DNA of 64,000 bases from contig NZ_CP150300.1 in assembly GCF_037991315.1 (NCBI RefSeq), positions 6,138,001 to 6,202,000 of the forward strand. Direction: 5' to 3'. The notes under the pieces are model-generated. The model was not told the DNA's origin. It did no database searches and was given only the letters and a program-made list of their open reading frames with translations. Of this stretch, positions 10,701 to 17,536 are shown one piece after another. The position numbers were made by a program, and so were the translations under genes. The number at the start of each line of letters is the position of its first letter. The first letter of the stretch is position 1. This stretch comes from Paenibacillus sp. FSL H8-0079 (lineage in GTDB: Bacteria; Bacillota; Bacilli; Paenibacillales; Paenibacillaceae).

Positions 10701-11114
10701 ACCGTCCGTGATACTCAGTTCCGGAGACAGCCAGTCCGTAATATACGGTTCGAGCACGCTGCGGTTTTGAAGAAGTCCGCCGATCTCGGCATTGGACAGC
10801 AGCACGAATTCATTAATCGGATCAAGTCCGATCCCTTTATACTTTTTGGCACGATCCTGTTCGTTCGTCTCAAAAGCCAGAAACTCCACATTGTCCGGCT
10901 TGTCCATTTTTTTCTTGGATACCGGGTCCTGTGGCAGCTTGAAACGACGGTTGATCTGATATTTAAGGCGCAGCAACGCATCAATTCCCGTTCCTCCCAG
11001 ACCAATGATCAGAATGGGGTTATCAATCGTATCAACTCTGATTTTCTCACTGACAATACCTCCGCCAAGTGATACATCCAGTTGCTGAATATGTTCTCTA
11101 ACAATCGGTTTCAT
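7725..11114 (-). CDS. tubulin/FtsZ-like GTPase (Tubulin_2-type), large
   Basis: The 1129-aa protein carries both glycine-rich signatures of the tubulin/FtsZ superfamily: GLGGTG at 38-43 following a hydrophobic strand, and TGLSGGTGSG at 184-193. This fits the bacterial 'tubulin-like' family I remember as Pfam Tubulin_2. Beyond the ~450-residue GTPase part there is a long, charged, mainly helical region that may mediate polymer or partner contacts. ATG 11114 follows AAAGGAGG at seven bases; an upstream extension has no ribosome site. It is followed immediately by its apparent degenerate paralogue, suggesting a heteromeric assembly. The 258-bp gap upstream holds a dispersed palindromic repeat. 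Whether it polymerises cannot be read from the sequence. Confidence 0.9.
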   Translation of the reverse strand: MKPIVREHIQQLDVSLGGGIVSEKIRVDTIDNPILIIGLGGTGIDALLRLKYQINRRFKLPQDPVSKKKMDKPDNVEFLAFETNEQDRAKKYKGIGLDPINEFVLLSNAEIGGLLQNRSVLEPYITDWLSPELSITDGMNGAAGVRQAGRLLLFTKINQVVQAIDKKIKTLSVGTNKKLMVFLLTGLSGGTGSGCFLDISYIVRGIIERDHGSAGIDRVNTLGYLFTPDVNLSNKSLSEHTREYIRKNGYAALKELDYWMNVDSRGERFTQKYGNILTVNSPLPPFNLCHLISATNTEGKLLENAYDYCMNVTAENITNFMASEEKQSGEEFAIHDYISNIRTNIAQMNKVYPANYDYNIIGASSAVLPIEEMTTYLAYRMFDKMNTMFSKAPNQEDTEKFARKLGIDLESVVKSFEARVPEPLPGYQNSERLSYGNVVKSQVVNMDTELEQNFLARAREEYIKAKKQLPGEIAGQFTEQIRRMFLHPEQGPFYVSRLIYTEKGFCVLKMIQSYIETLRENAFRIPRDIEAAQEQSEEKLGDAKSAFVSKEKKKNAYIEAKIHEYWLHADVERNDQMIEFYEDLYELLNQENSRIYNVFTETLNALSSIFTKNGDLLTRGEEQADHKGNKTYYWNVVSVPDIVSVVDGLLDKRDTDDLIRDFSRELLENSSQWVKENEIDIVSSISDFLSEKFGDLITRSMEDFLVIKYGQDESVEKFVERFIAGKLDDEAVPVFNLSNSTGSLHFPSWGFVSVPAQAPGILKGIRNYQNNAVGKSHFTVKESEVRNRIFWLNTRNGVPLFVYTPLKVYEESYERTILDKEGIGRHLVQTEKNNWTYLPSPIPEKSWGDVYENARVKQYNARVRNEFEQALGYNIVTAKSIDENTSNRYAIVTTEAFDLSAKLGAYDMRLTSTTPNLGEVKRAVIELKRLQSEGLPRVGVKDIFGSINEDMAKENLVRSPQLIARVREELAKMNAISAKVAELEGILAQYQDEEQWYDRFIEALYTDTIVKKGALYVYDRDPEEDAWEPFANLMKSRNFAEYEVFGNFRGLAEKDRSTLLRKASRRDNDLTASEDITPLLTKLDDLAALFMESRDRLEYERVELANGEDIYQFYRTMSSKLNDIRRRLK

Positions 11115-11157
11115 TCCATGTCCTCCTTTGATTAACAAAGTTGGAACTGCAACTTCA

Positions 11158-11306
11158 TTACACTTGCCACTCCGATGACAGAATAACATTCCGATCGCTG
11201 TTATCCCCAGATTTTTTCAATTCACTTTTACAAAGTGAAAATCCGGGGATAAAGGCGAACGCTTCCGCTTCTTCACGTTATTTCTGTCCTCTGCGTTCTC
11301 GTGTAA
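11158..11306. repeat. ~150-bp dispersed imperfect palindrome, full copy A
   Basis: It is bounded by TTACAC and GTGTAA. The left arm (GATGACAGAATAAC, CGATCGCTGTTATCCCC, GATTTTTT) is the imperfect reverse complement of the right arm (AAAATCCGGGGATAA, GGCGAACG, CGTTATTTCTGTCC). The copies at 54483 and 58578 share the order and most of the sequence. It lies between the first vWA gene and the tubulin-like gene, inside the presumed transcript, where it would fold into a long hairpin. Confidence 0.85.
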
Positions 11307-11372
11307 ACAGTTGGTCCCAAATTTTATTGGCATCCTTTTAAACTAAACAATCAACTTAAATCAAATAATCCT

Positions 11373-13166
11373 TCACACCAGATATTCAATCAAAATCGTT
11401 TTGTCCGCCTGTTGCAGCGGGATGCTCAGTCGGTCACCGTTCTTCAGTTCAACGCCTGAGCTTGCATCGACTGCACGACCGGATTTCTCGAGCGTACCGC
11501 CTGCGGTGTTACGGATTATAATTCGATCCCCATTGCTGGGCGTAAATACGTATTTTTCGGTTTCCTTCAGCTCAGGGTCCAGTTGCAACAATTGATGCAG
11601 ATGGAATCTGCCGCGGAAGGATACCAGCTTTTTATATTGCGGATATGACTTGTCTCCTGTGTTCTCATCACGAATCTCCACAACCATCTGGCCTACAAAT
11701 CCTCTGTTTTTTTGTTTCAGCCAACCCATCAGGAACCAGGCACCAACACCGACCACAATCAGGGCTATAACACCCAGGATCACAGGTAACCAAGGAAACG
11801 GCTTGTCCTGTTCACCGCCTGACGTTGTCGGCTGAGATCCACTTCCAGCTGCTCCGCTCGCGTTGATCGTGATTGGCGCACTTTCACGGTAGAAGCTGTC
11901 TTCTTCCGCACGGATGACCAATTCATAATTATGATTGTCTGGTACTTCAAACGTTCCGGCAAAACCAGAACCTGTGTTTTCCAGCGGTTGTTCCTCGCTT
12001 TTACCTGTATCTACATCTTTCACAACCAGCGTGGCCTTCATATCTGTATACAGATCATTATCCTGGAGTGGCTGACCGCCATTCTCCAGTTTGGCTGCAA
12101 GATCAACCTTGTCCCCTTTGGCATAGGACTTGGTCTTAATTGGGTCCACAACGAGCTGAAGATCATAGTTGAACAACAGGTTGATATCGATGCTGTCTTT
12201 CGGAGCCCCTTTTACCCGAAGTTTCCAGTCTCCTTCTTGGGGTTTCAACAGCTTCACGAGTGAATAACTCTTCGACGTCGAGAGCTTGGCTGCATCCGAG
12301 TTCAGGTCCACGGCTTGTCCGGAAGGGTCCGTCAATTGCACTTCCACCGGCTTCGAAGACATGATCGAAATGTTTGCTTCCAATACACTGTCATTCGGTA
12401 CATTCACGGTAACTTCCTGATAACTGCCGTTTCCCGTTACAGAGGGCAGCTTCACCACATTCAGTTTGGCATGATCGGCGAAGATCTCACTCAGAATCTG
12501 TGGCAGATCATCCGGCGTATCGGTAATGAATGACTTGCCTCCGGTCTGCTGGGCCAGGTCTGCGAGTGCATTCTTGTTCAGCTTGCCATCGGCGTTCAAT
12601 CCAATCGTATACACCGGAATACCCTGATCCTGTGCTTCCTTCACGGCTTTTGCCAGATCAGCATCGGATTGTGCCTGTGTACGGCCTTTGGTTTTGTTAA
12701 AGTCATTGTTCCCATCCGCCAGCAGCACGATCATTGGCGAGTGGGATGGGTCTGCACCATGATTCAGTATGTTGACGGCTTCGGCTACACCAACTGAGAC
12801 ATCGGTATATGGCCCCCGGCCGAGCTGATCAATAAAATCTTTCAGACTGCTCTTGTCCGCATCGGACTGAATCTCCAGCATAGCCTTTTCCCGCTCCACC
12901 TGATCGGTATAAGCGACAATCCCTACCTTGTCCCCCTGGACCGGCAGCATATCAATAAACATTTTCATGGCTTCATTACTGATCTTGTCACGGTCACTTG
13001 TATTCATCGAGTTACTTACATCGGCTACAAGTACCGCATCGATTCCGCTTGTCTGTGCCTGAGCCGCTGCAGCTTGTGGCAGCAACGCTTGAGGTAGCAG
13101 TAGCGTTAGAATTGCCAGTAGAACCATCGTTCCGCTGAGCCAGCGTATTTTGCGTGTCCGCAGCAT
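11373..13166 (-). CDS. exported vWA-domain protein with C-terminal TM and FHA-like cytosolic domain
   Basis: The 597-aa protein starts at ATG 13166 (AAGGAG eight bases upstream). A signal peptide (hydrophobic 10-30, AAAAQA before a likely cleavage site) is followed by a vWA domain with DVSNS at 49-53, Thr121 and Asp151 in LLADG, so the metal site looks intact. A beta-rich middle, a Ser/Gly linker and one membrane helix (about 455-482) follow. The last ~110 residues lie inside the cell and resemble a forkhead-associated (FHA)-like beta domain (GDRIIIRNTAG, then LKNGDRLSIPL). It is the first gene of the operon. The topology suggests outside sensing coupled to inside recruitment. vWA call firm, FHA-like call tentative. 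Confidence 0.87.
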   Translation of the reverse strand: MLRTRKIRWLSGTMVLLAILTLLLPQALLPQAAAAQAQTSGIDAVLVADVSNSMNTSDRDKISNEAMKMFIDMLPVQGDKVGIVAYTDQVEREKAMLEIQSDADKSSLKDFIDQLGRGPYTDVSVGVAEAVNILNHGADPSHSPMIVLLADGNNDFNKTKGRTQAQSDADLAKAVKEAQDQGIPVYTIGLNADGKLNKNALADLAQQTGGKSFITDTPDDLPQILSEIFADHAKLNVVKLPSVTGNGSYQEVTVNVPNDSVLEANISIMSSKPVEVQLTDPSGQAVDLNSDAAKLSTSKSYSLVKLLKPQEGDWKLRVKGAPKDSIDINLLFNYDLQLVVDPIKTKSYAKGDKVDLAAKLENGGQPLQDNDLYTDMKATLVVKDVDTGKSEEQPLENTGSGFAGTFEVPDNHNYELVIRAEEDSFYRESAPITINASGAAGSGSQPTTSGGEQDKPFPWLPVILGVIALIVVGVGAWFLMGWLKQKNRGFVGQMVVEIRDENTGDKSYPQYKKLVSFRGRFHLHQLLQLDPELKETEKYVFTPSNGDRIIIRNTAGGTLEKSGRAVDASSGVELKNGDRLSIPLQQADKTILIEYLV

Positions 13167-13428
13167 TAGGTGTACTCCTTCACGTTTGAGATTAAAATGG
13201 GAATAGTTTATTATAGGCGTCAAGCCTTAAGGAAATCTTAACAGTCTACTAATAAATTCTGAAAAGCACCCCTATCTTGAGTTACAGTTTTGTAATGACT
13301 GACAAAAATCGACGATTTCACACCTTGAACTGGAACAAAAGTACCAACTATGGAAATATGATATAGTTATTGCCAGCAAACTGCAATATAACAGCGCTTG
13401 TTTACCAAGCTATAGAAGGGAACGGATT
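13167..13428. other. divergent intergenic region, probable bidirectional promoter of the locus
   Basis: This 262-bp AT-rich region separates the start of the seven-gene minus-strand operon from the plus-strand 47-aa/312-aa pair. A TATAAT hexamer reads toward the minus operon and several TATA-like hexamers read toward the plus pair. None has a convincing -35 element at standard spacing, so no promoter is assigned. Confidence 0.3.
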
Positions 13429-13572
13429 ATGGTTACATACGGATGCCTCGCCATATTGTTTCTTTTTGTCATGATAAAGGGTTTTGCACTCCAGCTTCAT
13501 CGGCGGAAACCGGTCTCCCGCGAAGACACGGATCGTACCCTCTACACTATTCTGAATGGTGAGCGTGATTGA
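13429..13572 (+). CDS. 47-aa single-pass membrane peptide
   Basis: A short frame starts at an ATG preceded by GAAGGGAACGG and encodes 47 residues: a hydrophobic helix (about 4-21, LAILFLFVMIKGFAL) followed by a basic then mixed-charge tail. Its TGA overlaps the start region of the next gene, so the two are coupled. No family is recognised. It is divergently transcribed from the vWA/tubulin operon and probably part of the same locus. The good ribosome site and coupling support a real gene despite the size. Confidence 0.6.
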   Translation: MVTYGCLAILFLFVMIKGFALQLHRRKPVSREDTDRTLYTILNGERD

Positions 13573-13574
13573 GC

Positions 13575-14507
13575 ATGAGTACTAAACTAGTTGTATCCAT
13601 ACGACCATTTCATCGAACGACCTATGCCTATGAAAAGTTGCAAGTCTGCTCACGTTGTGGACAGTATACCTGCCTATGGGAAGAGGAGTGCACGGCCTGT
13701 GGCCGGGGTACCCTAAATTCCGTTCAAGCGAAGGCGACTTCCCGTGTCAAACGCCGGATTGCACGCGACCTGTTCATTACGATATTGTTCGGTGCAGCTG
13801 CTACCTATTTTGGTGAGACCATAGATCAGACCATGGCGGCAGCCAGCGTTTCCCTGCTGCTTCTGGCCTTAATGATCTTCATGCAGAAACGTTCGTTCGA
13901 GGTAGAGCAGCAGCGCGAGTTGAAGCGAACATTGCAACAGGATGAGGAACTCATCCGCCAGGGTATTAACCGCAACTGGGCTCTGGTCGCCGAAGCTCGA
14001 AAGCAGGATGAAGCACTTGCCTATGAGATGCTCCGCGAGATCGGCTCACTCGTCTACAATGACCGGATTCGACTGCAACAGGTTGCGCTGTTACAATCCT
14101 TTGTCCTGCGCAGTGATATGGATCTGCAGCTCAAGCCCTTGCTGCTGAGCAGTTTTGAGCGGCTGCTCGCTGAATATATCGGTGAGATCGCACGGCTTAA
14201 GCCGGATTTGATCCGTGAAGATGCGATTCGTTATATCGCTACCTATGAAGTGAACATTTTACAGCTACACAACGGGATTCAGATTCTTACAGCCGTAGCT
14301 GCAGCTGCCGTGCGCAAGAGCAAATATATTGAGTTATTCCCTAGTCTTATTACCCGCTACGCCCGCTTTATGCCCAAGGATCGATTCATGCGGCTCTATC
14401 ACACGATTGAACGCTATCCGAGCAAGGCACGTGGGGGACTGGCAGAGTCGGTAGGCCGGGTGTACAACGAGAAATATCGAGATCAATACGCAGATGTTCA
14501 TGTGTAG
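13575..14507 (+). CDS. zinc-ribbon plus two-TM helical protein of unknown family
   Basis: The roughly 310-aa protein has a Cys4 cluster near the N-terminus (CSRCG about 25, CTACG about 39) that should form a zinc ribbon. Two membrane helices follow (about 65-105, LFITILFGAAATYF and SLLLLALMIFM), then a ~200-residue helical, Arg/Glu-rich cytosolic domain. A TTG at 13569 is an alternative start, overlapping the stop of the 47-aa frame. No family is recognised. The zinc ribbon echoes the one in the GTPase at 1889-3148. Divergent position and the shared control region suggest it belongs to the vWA/tubulin/GTPase locus, perhaps as a membrane docking partner. Function unknown. Confidence 0.8.
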   Translation: MSTKLVVSIRPFHRTTYAYEKLQVCSRCGQYTCLWEEECTACGRGTLNSVQAKATSRVKRRIARDLFITILFGAAATYFGETIDQTMAAASVSLLLLALMIFMQKRSFEVEQQRELKRTLQQDEELIRQGINRNWALVAEARKQDEALAYEMLREIGSLVYNDRIRLQQVALLQSFVLRSDMDLQLKPLLLSSFERLLAEYIGEIARLKPDLIREDAIRYIATYEVNILQLHNGIQILTAVAAAAVRKSKYIELFPSLITRYARFMPKDRFMRLYHTIERYPSKARGGLAESVGRVYNEKYRDQYADVHV

Positions 14508-14649
14508 GGATGATATATTGAGAAAGAAAAACGTAGTTTAGTGCAAACTCACTCCGTGTATATAGACGACTGCAATTTCATCCACCCCTGCATGCACGTC
14601 CGCACCACGGATCGAAGGTTATGCTTCTAATGATATAAGAATTGATCCA

Positions 14650-14686
14650 AAAACACCCCATCCTTAGGTCTAGGATGAGGTGTTTT
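14650..14686. terminator. bidirectional Rho-independent terminator
   Basis: AAAACACC-C-CATCCT pairs with AGGATG-A-GGTGTTTT, with A-rich and T-rich flanks. It lies 140 bases after the 312-aa gene and would end plus-strand transcription. Confidence 0.75.
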
Positions 14687-14853
14687 GAATTTTATGGCAG
14701 TCTGCCACGTGCTATACGCAGTACACGAAAAAAAGGAAAAACTAGATGGGGAATACCTAAATGGCATCTTCCATGAATCAAGCAGGCGCGCAAACAGGCA
14801 CTCGCAGATGACAAAAAGAATAAGCGAAAATAATGATCTGTCCTGTTGAAAAA

Positions 14854-14881
14854 GGGCCGCGACATGGTTCCGTCGCGACCC
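14854..14881 (-). terminator. Rho-independent terminator of the DEAD-box helicase gene
   Basis: A GC-rich stem (GGGTCGCGAC pairing with GTCGCGGCCC on the minus strand) is followed by TTTTT. It ends minus-strand transcription coming from the helicase gene. Confidence 0.75.
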
Positions 14882-14888
14882 TTGATCT

Positions 14889-14954
14889 GAGGGTTCGGTA
14901 CATCTGTACCCGAACCCTCTCATATGTGCCATGCCAATCACTGTGGCATGGCAT
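14889..14954 (-). other. two further strong hairpins in the helicase 3' region
   Basis: Between the helicase stop and its terminator lie two more stems: GAGGGTTCGG-type arms at 14889-14919 and TGCCATGCC/GGCATGGCA at 14927-14954. With the terminator this makes three consecutive hairpins. They may stabilise the 3' end of the mRNA. The rest of 14508-14998 holds no gene that I can support. Confidence 0.5.
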
Positions 14955-14998
14955 GGTGCCTGCGCAATTGCGGCTGCATCGCCGCTTGCGCCAAGGCT

Positions 14999-16603
14999 TT
15001 ACCGTCCGCGACGAGAATCGCGACGGTCGCCCTTCGCCGGTCCGCGTCCTGCGGATTCCGGACGGCGAGAGCCTTCGCTGCTGCGCCCGGAGGTGCGCTT
15101 GTCGGCACTACGGCCAGCCCAGCCGCTGCTAGCTGCGCGGCCGCCTTGGCCCGCTGCACCGCGACTGCTGTCGCTGCTGCGCGCGGAACCACGACCTGCG
15201 CTGCGCTCGTCGCCACTGCGACCCGCACCGCGTCCACCTTGGCTTGCTGCTCCGCGACTGCTGTCGCTACTGCGGCCACCGCTACGACCACCACTGCGGC
15301 CGCCTTCACTGCGTCCACCTTCACCGCCGCGGGAACCACGACCCCCACGTCCGCCGTCTCTGCGATCGTTACGGCCTGCACCGCGACGGGCACTGCCTGT
15401 TCCGGAAGAACGTCCGCCTGAACGTTCGTCATCACCCTGACTGTTGATGGAACGTCTAGCTGCTCCAGTTGAAGCAATTGGACCTTCGCTCGTCCACTGG
15501 ATGCGGGACAGCTTCTGGTCGATACCTTGTTCAATACGTGCAAGTTCTGGTCTGTCGTGCTCTGTTGCAAACGTTACAGCAAGACCTGTACCGCCTGCAC
15601 GGCCCGTACGACCGATCCGGTGGATATAACTTTCCGCATCATGCGGCATATCGTAGTTAAATACATGCGTTACGCCTTCAACATCAAGTCCACGTGCAGC
15701 TACATCTGTAGCAACGAGTACTTGCAGTTTGGCATCGCGGAACGCTTTCATTACGTTCTCACGCTTGGATTGGGACAGATCTCCATGAAGTTCATCACTT
15801 GCATAACCTGCTTCACGCAGATCTTGGTTCAGCTTGGATGCACGACGCTTGGTCCGGCAGAAAATAATCGCCAAGTATGGGCGATACGTATCAATCATGC
15901 CGCGAAGCGCTTCGAGCTTACCGCGATCCGTACATTCCAGCACCTGCTGGCGAATCTGTTTGATCGGGATAACAGATTGGGAAGACACTTTTACATCTTC
16001 CGGATCTTTCATGTAGGTCTTCGCCAGGTTGCGAATGCCCTTTGGCATCGTTGCTGAGAACAGCATTGTCTGACGTTTATGTGGAAGCTCGCTAAGAATC
16101 GTCTCCACATCGTCCAGGAAGCCCATGTGCAGCATTTGGTCGGCTTCATCCAGCACCAGTTTTTTCACATTATCAAGCTTCAACGTGCCCCGACGCAGGT
16201 GATCCAGCAGACGACCCGGTGTACCAATAACGATCTGGGTACCGTTCTGCAATTTACGCAGTTGCTTGTCCACATCCTGCCCACCGTATACGGCAAGCAC
16301 GTGCAGTTTATCGTCGTTAGCAGTAAGCTTCTTCGCTTCTTCCGTAATTTGCAGCGCAAGCTCACGCGTAGGCGCGATAATCAGCGCTTGCGGGGAACGG
16401 TCGGATACGTTAATTTTCTGAATAATCGGCAGCAAAAAAGCCAGCGTTTTCCCTGTGCCTGTCTGTGCCTCGGCAATAATATCGCGTCCACCCAGTAGTA
16501 CCGGAATCGAACGCTCCTGTACCGGAGTCGGCACGGTGATGCCCTGATGTTTCAGGATCTCACACCATTCCGGGCGAATGCCCAGTTGTTCAAAGTTTGC
16601 CAA
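14999..16603 (-). CDS. DEAD-box ATP-dependent RNA helicase with long RGG/RS-rich tail
   Basis: The 534-aa protein starts at TTG 16603, with AGAGGTG at good spacing. Classical motifs appear in order: AQTGTGKT (46-53), PTRELA (78-83), TPGR (128-131), DEAD (152-155), SAT (183-185) and HRIGRTGR (328-335). It unwinds RNA using ATP; close relatives act in ribosome assembly, mRNA decay and cold adaptation (CshA-like group). The last ~150 residues are Arg/Gly/Ser/Asp-rich and contain a repeated block (SSDSSRGAA...GGR twice), a low-complexity RNA-binding tail that may favour condensates. The gene is monocistronic, with its own terminator downstream. The very GC-rich 3' end is explained by this tail. 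Exact orthology (cshA, deaD or other) is not assigned. Confidence 0.93.
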   Translation of the reverse strand: MANFEQLGIRPEWCEILKHQGITVPTPVQERSIPVLLGGRDIIAEAQTGTGKTLAFLLPIIQKINVSDRSPQALIIAPTRELALQITEEAKKLTANDDKLHVLAVYGGQDVDKQLRKLQNGTQIVIGTPGRLLDHLRRGTLKLDNVKKLVLDEADQMLHMGFLDDVETILSELPHKRQTMLFSATMPKGIRNLAKTYMKDPEDVKVSSQSVIPIKQIRQQVLECTDRGKLEALRGMIDTYRPYLAIIFCRTKRRASKLNQDLREAGYASDELHGDLSQSKRENVMKAFRDAKLQVLVATDVAARGLDVEGVTHVFNYDMPHDAESYIHRIGRTGRAGGTGLAVTFATEHDRPELARIEQGIDQKLSRIQWTSEGPIASTGAARRSINSQGDDERSGGRSSGTGSARRGAGRNDRRDGGRGGRGSRGGEGGRSEGGRSGGRSGGRSSDSSRGAASQGGRGAGRSGDERSAGRGSARSSDSSRGAAGQGGRAASSGWAGRSADKRTSGRSSEGSRRPESAGRGPAKGDRRDSRRGR

Positions 16604-16941
16604 TCGTTACACCTCTGTATATTCATTTAGATAAGTCCATTTCATAATGACCTTAGTATCAGTATCTGCCATCAAGACTAGTTTTCCTTATATCAACCAT
16701 GATTATGAAATGAATTTTTTAAAAAGCAATCCACTCGTTGCTCTTCTTCTCCATACCCTGTAGTTTACACGTTAGTCAAGCAAAACAAAAGGGGATACAG
16801 CGTTACACCCCTAACTTGTAGCACAAAATTCCAAGATCCGCGTGACATGTATCGAGCAAGTGAGTTTGAGGATGGTTTTGAGAGTAACTATCGGAGCTAC
16901 CTTTTAACTCTCAAGATGAAACAAACTCCCTCGACTACTAA
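16604..16941. other. intergenic stretch upstream of the helicase, no gene seen
   Basis: The 5' side of the helicase gene is AT-rich and probably contains its promoter and a long leader. I could not assign promoter hexamers or a known riboswitch with confidence, and I see no supported small gene. Confidence 0.4.
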
Positions 16942-17140
16942 TTTCTAACGAACCGAGGACACCTTATTCCGTCGATTAGAGCGGTTTGTAATTTCTAACG
17001 AACTCCATCCACCTTATTATCCGTAAATACACGGTAAACAGCTTCAGTATTGGCGATAATAGCAAAATATGATGTTTGAGATTCGTTAGAATAACGAAAA
17101 CATCAAATAACCTCATATAAGACGTGCCAGGTTCGTTAGA
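16942..17140. repeat. cluster of TCTAACGAAC intergenic motifs (two direct, two inverted)
   Basis: Two direct copies start exactly 50 bases apart (TCTAACGAAC at 16944 and 16994), each followed by six free bases and CACC-TTATT. Two copies in reverse orientation follow at 17081 (ATTCGTTAGA, one mismatch) and 17131 (GTTCGTTAGA). The same motif with the same six-base spacing recurs at 51698 and 58852. Confidence 0.7.
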
Positions 17141-17185
17141 GTTTATACACACTGAAGGACACAAGCTTCAACAAAATAACATCAG

Positions 17186-17359
17186 CTACAGCAATAACAC
17201 ATCTATCAGAACCAGAACATCTACTACAAACACTAGAACTAGGAACAACAACCAAAAATAATCAACACTACCTATACTTCTACTAGAAGTACCACTACTT
17301 CCATTAGAACTGCCACTAGAACTACTACTATTCCTTCTTCTTCGCTGTACACACCACAT
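17186..17359 (-). CDS. candidate 57-aa Ser/Gly-rich single-pass membrane peptide
   Basis: A short open frame on the minus strand encodes a basic N-terminus (QRRRRN), a Ser/Gly low-complexity stretch (about 11-31) and a strongly hydrophobic helix (FWLLFLVLVFVV) with two embedded Asp residues. The DNA is a strikingly G-poor repeat of ACT/AGA-like trinucleotides on the plus strand. No convincing ribosome site precedes the ATG, so this may be simple-sequence DNA that happens to be open. No family recognised. Confidence 0.3.
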   Translation of the reverse strand: MWCVQRRRRNSSSSSGSSNGSSGTSSRSIGSVDYFWLLFLVLVFVVDVLVLIDVLLL

Positions 17360-17536
17360 TCTCTAATAAAAACAACGACGCCCTCTCCCCGATTTACATT
17401 AGGGAAAAAGTGCGCCGCTGATTAAAAAGTATCTTTTTATGTTGTCTACTACATAGGGATGTCTAATGTCCGCTCACTTTAATTTTTCACCTTGTCTGCA
17501 TAACCACATTTCGACTTGCACCTTCGTCCGAACAAG

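Noticed and set aside
13200-13430. Extracytoplasmic-sigma promoter for the divergent pair
   Set aside because: GGAAC-like and TATA-like elements exist, but none at the expected spacing.
15000-15460. Tandem DNA repeats or mobile element near the helicase 3' end
   Set aside because: The repetitive GC-rich DNA is explained by the RGG/RS-rich coding tail.
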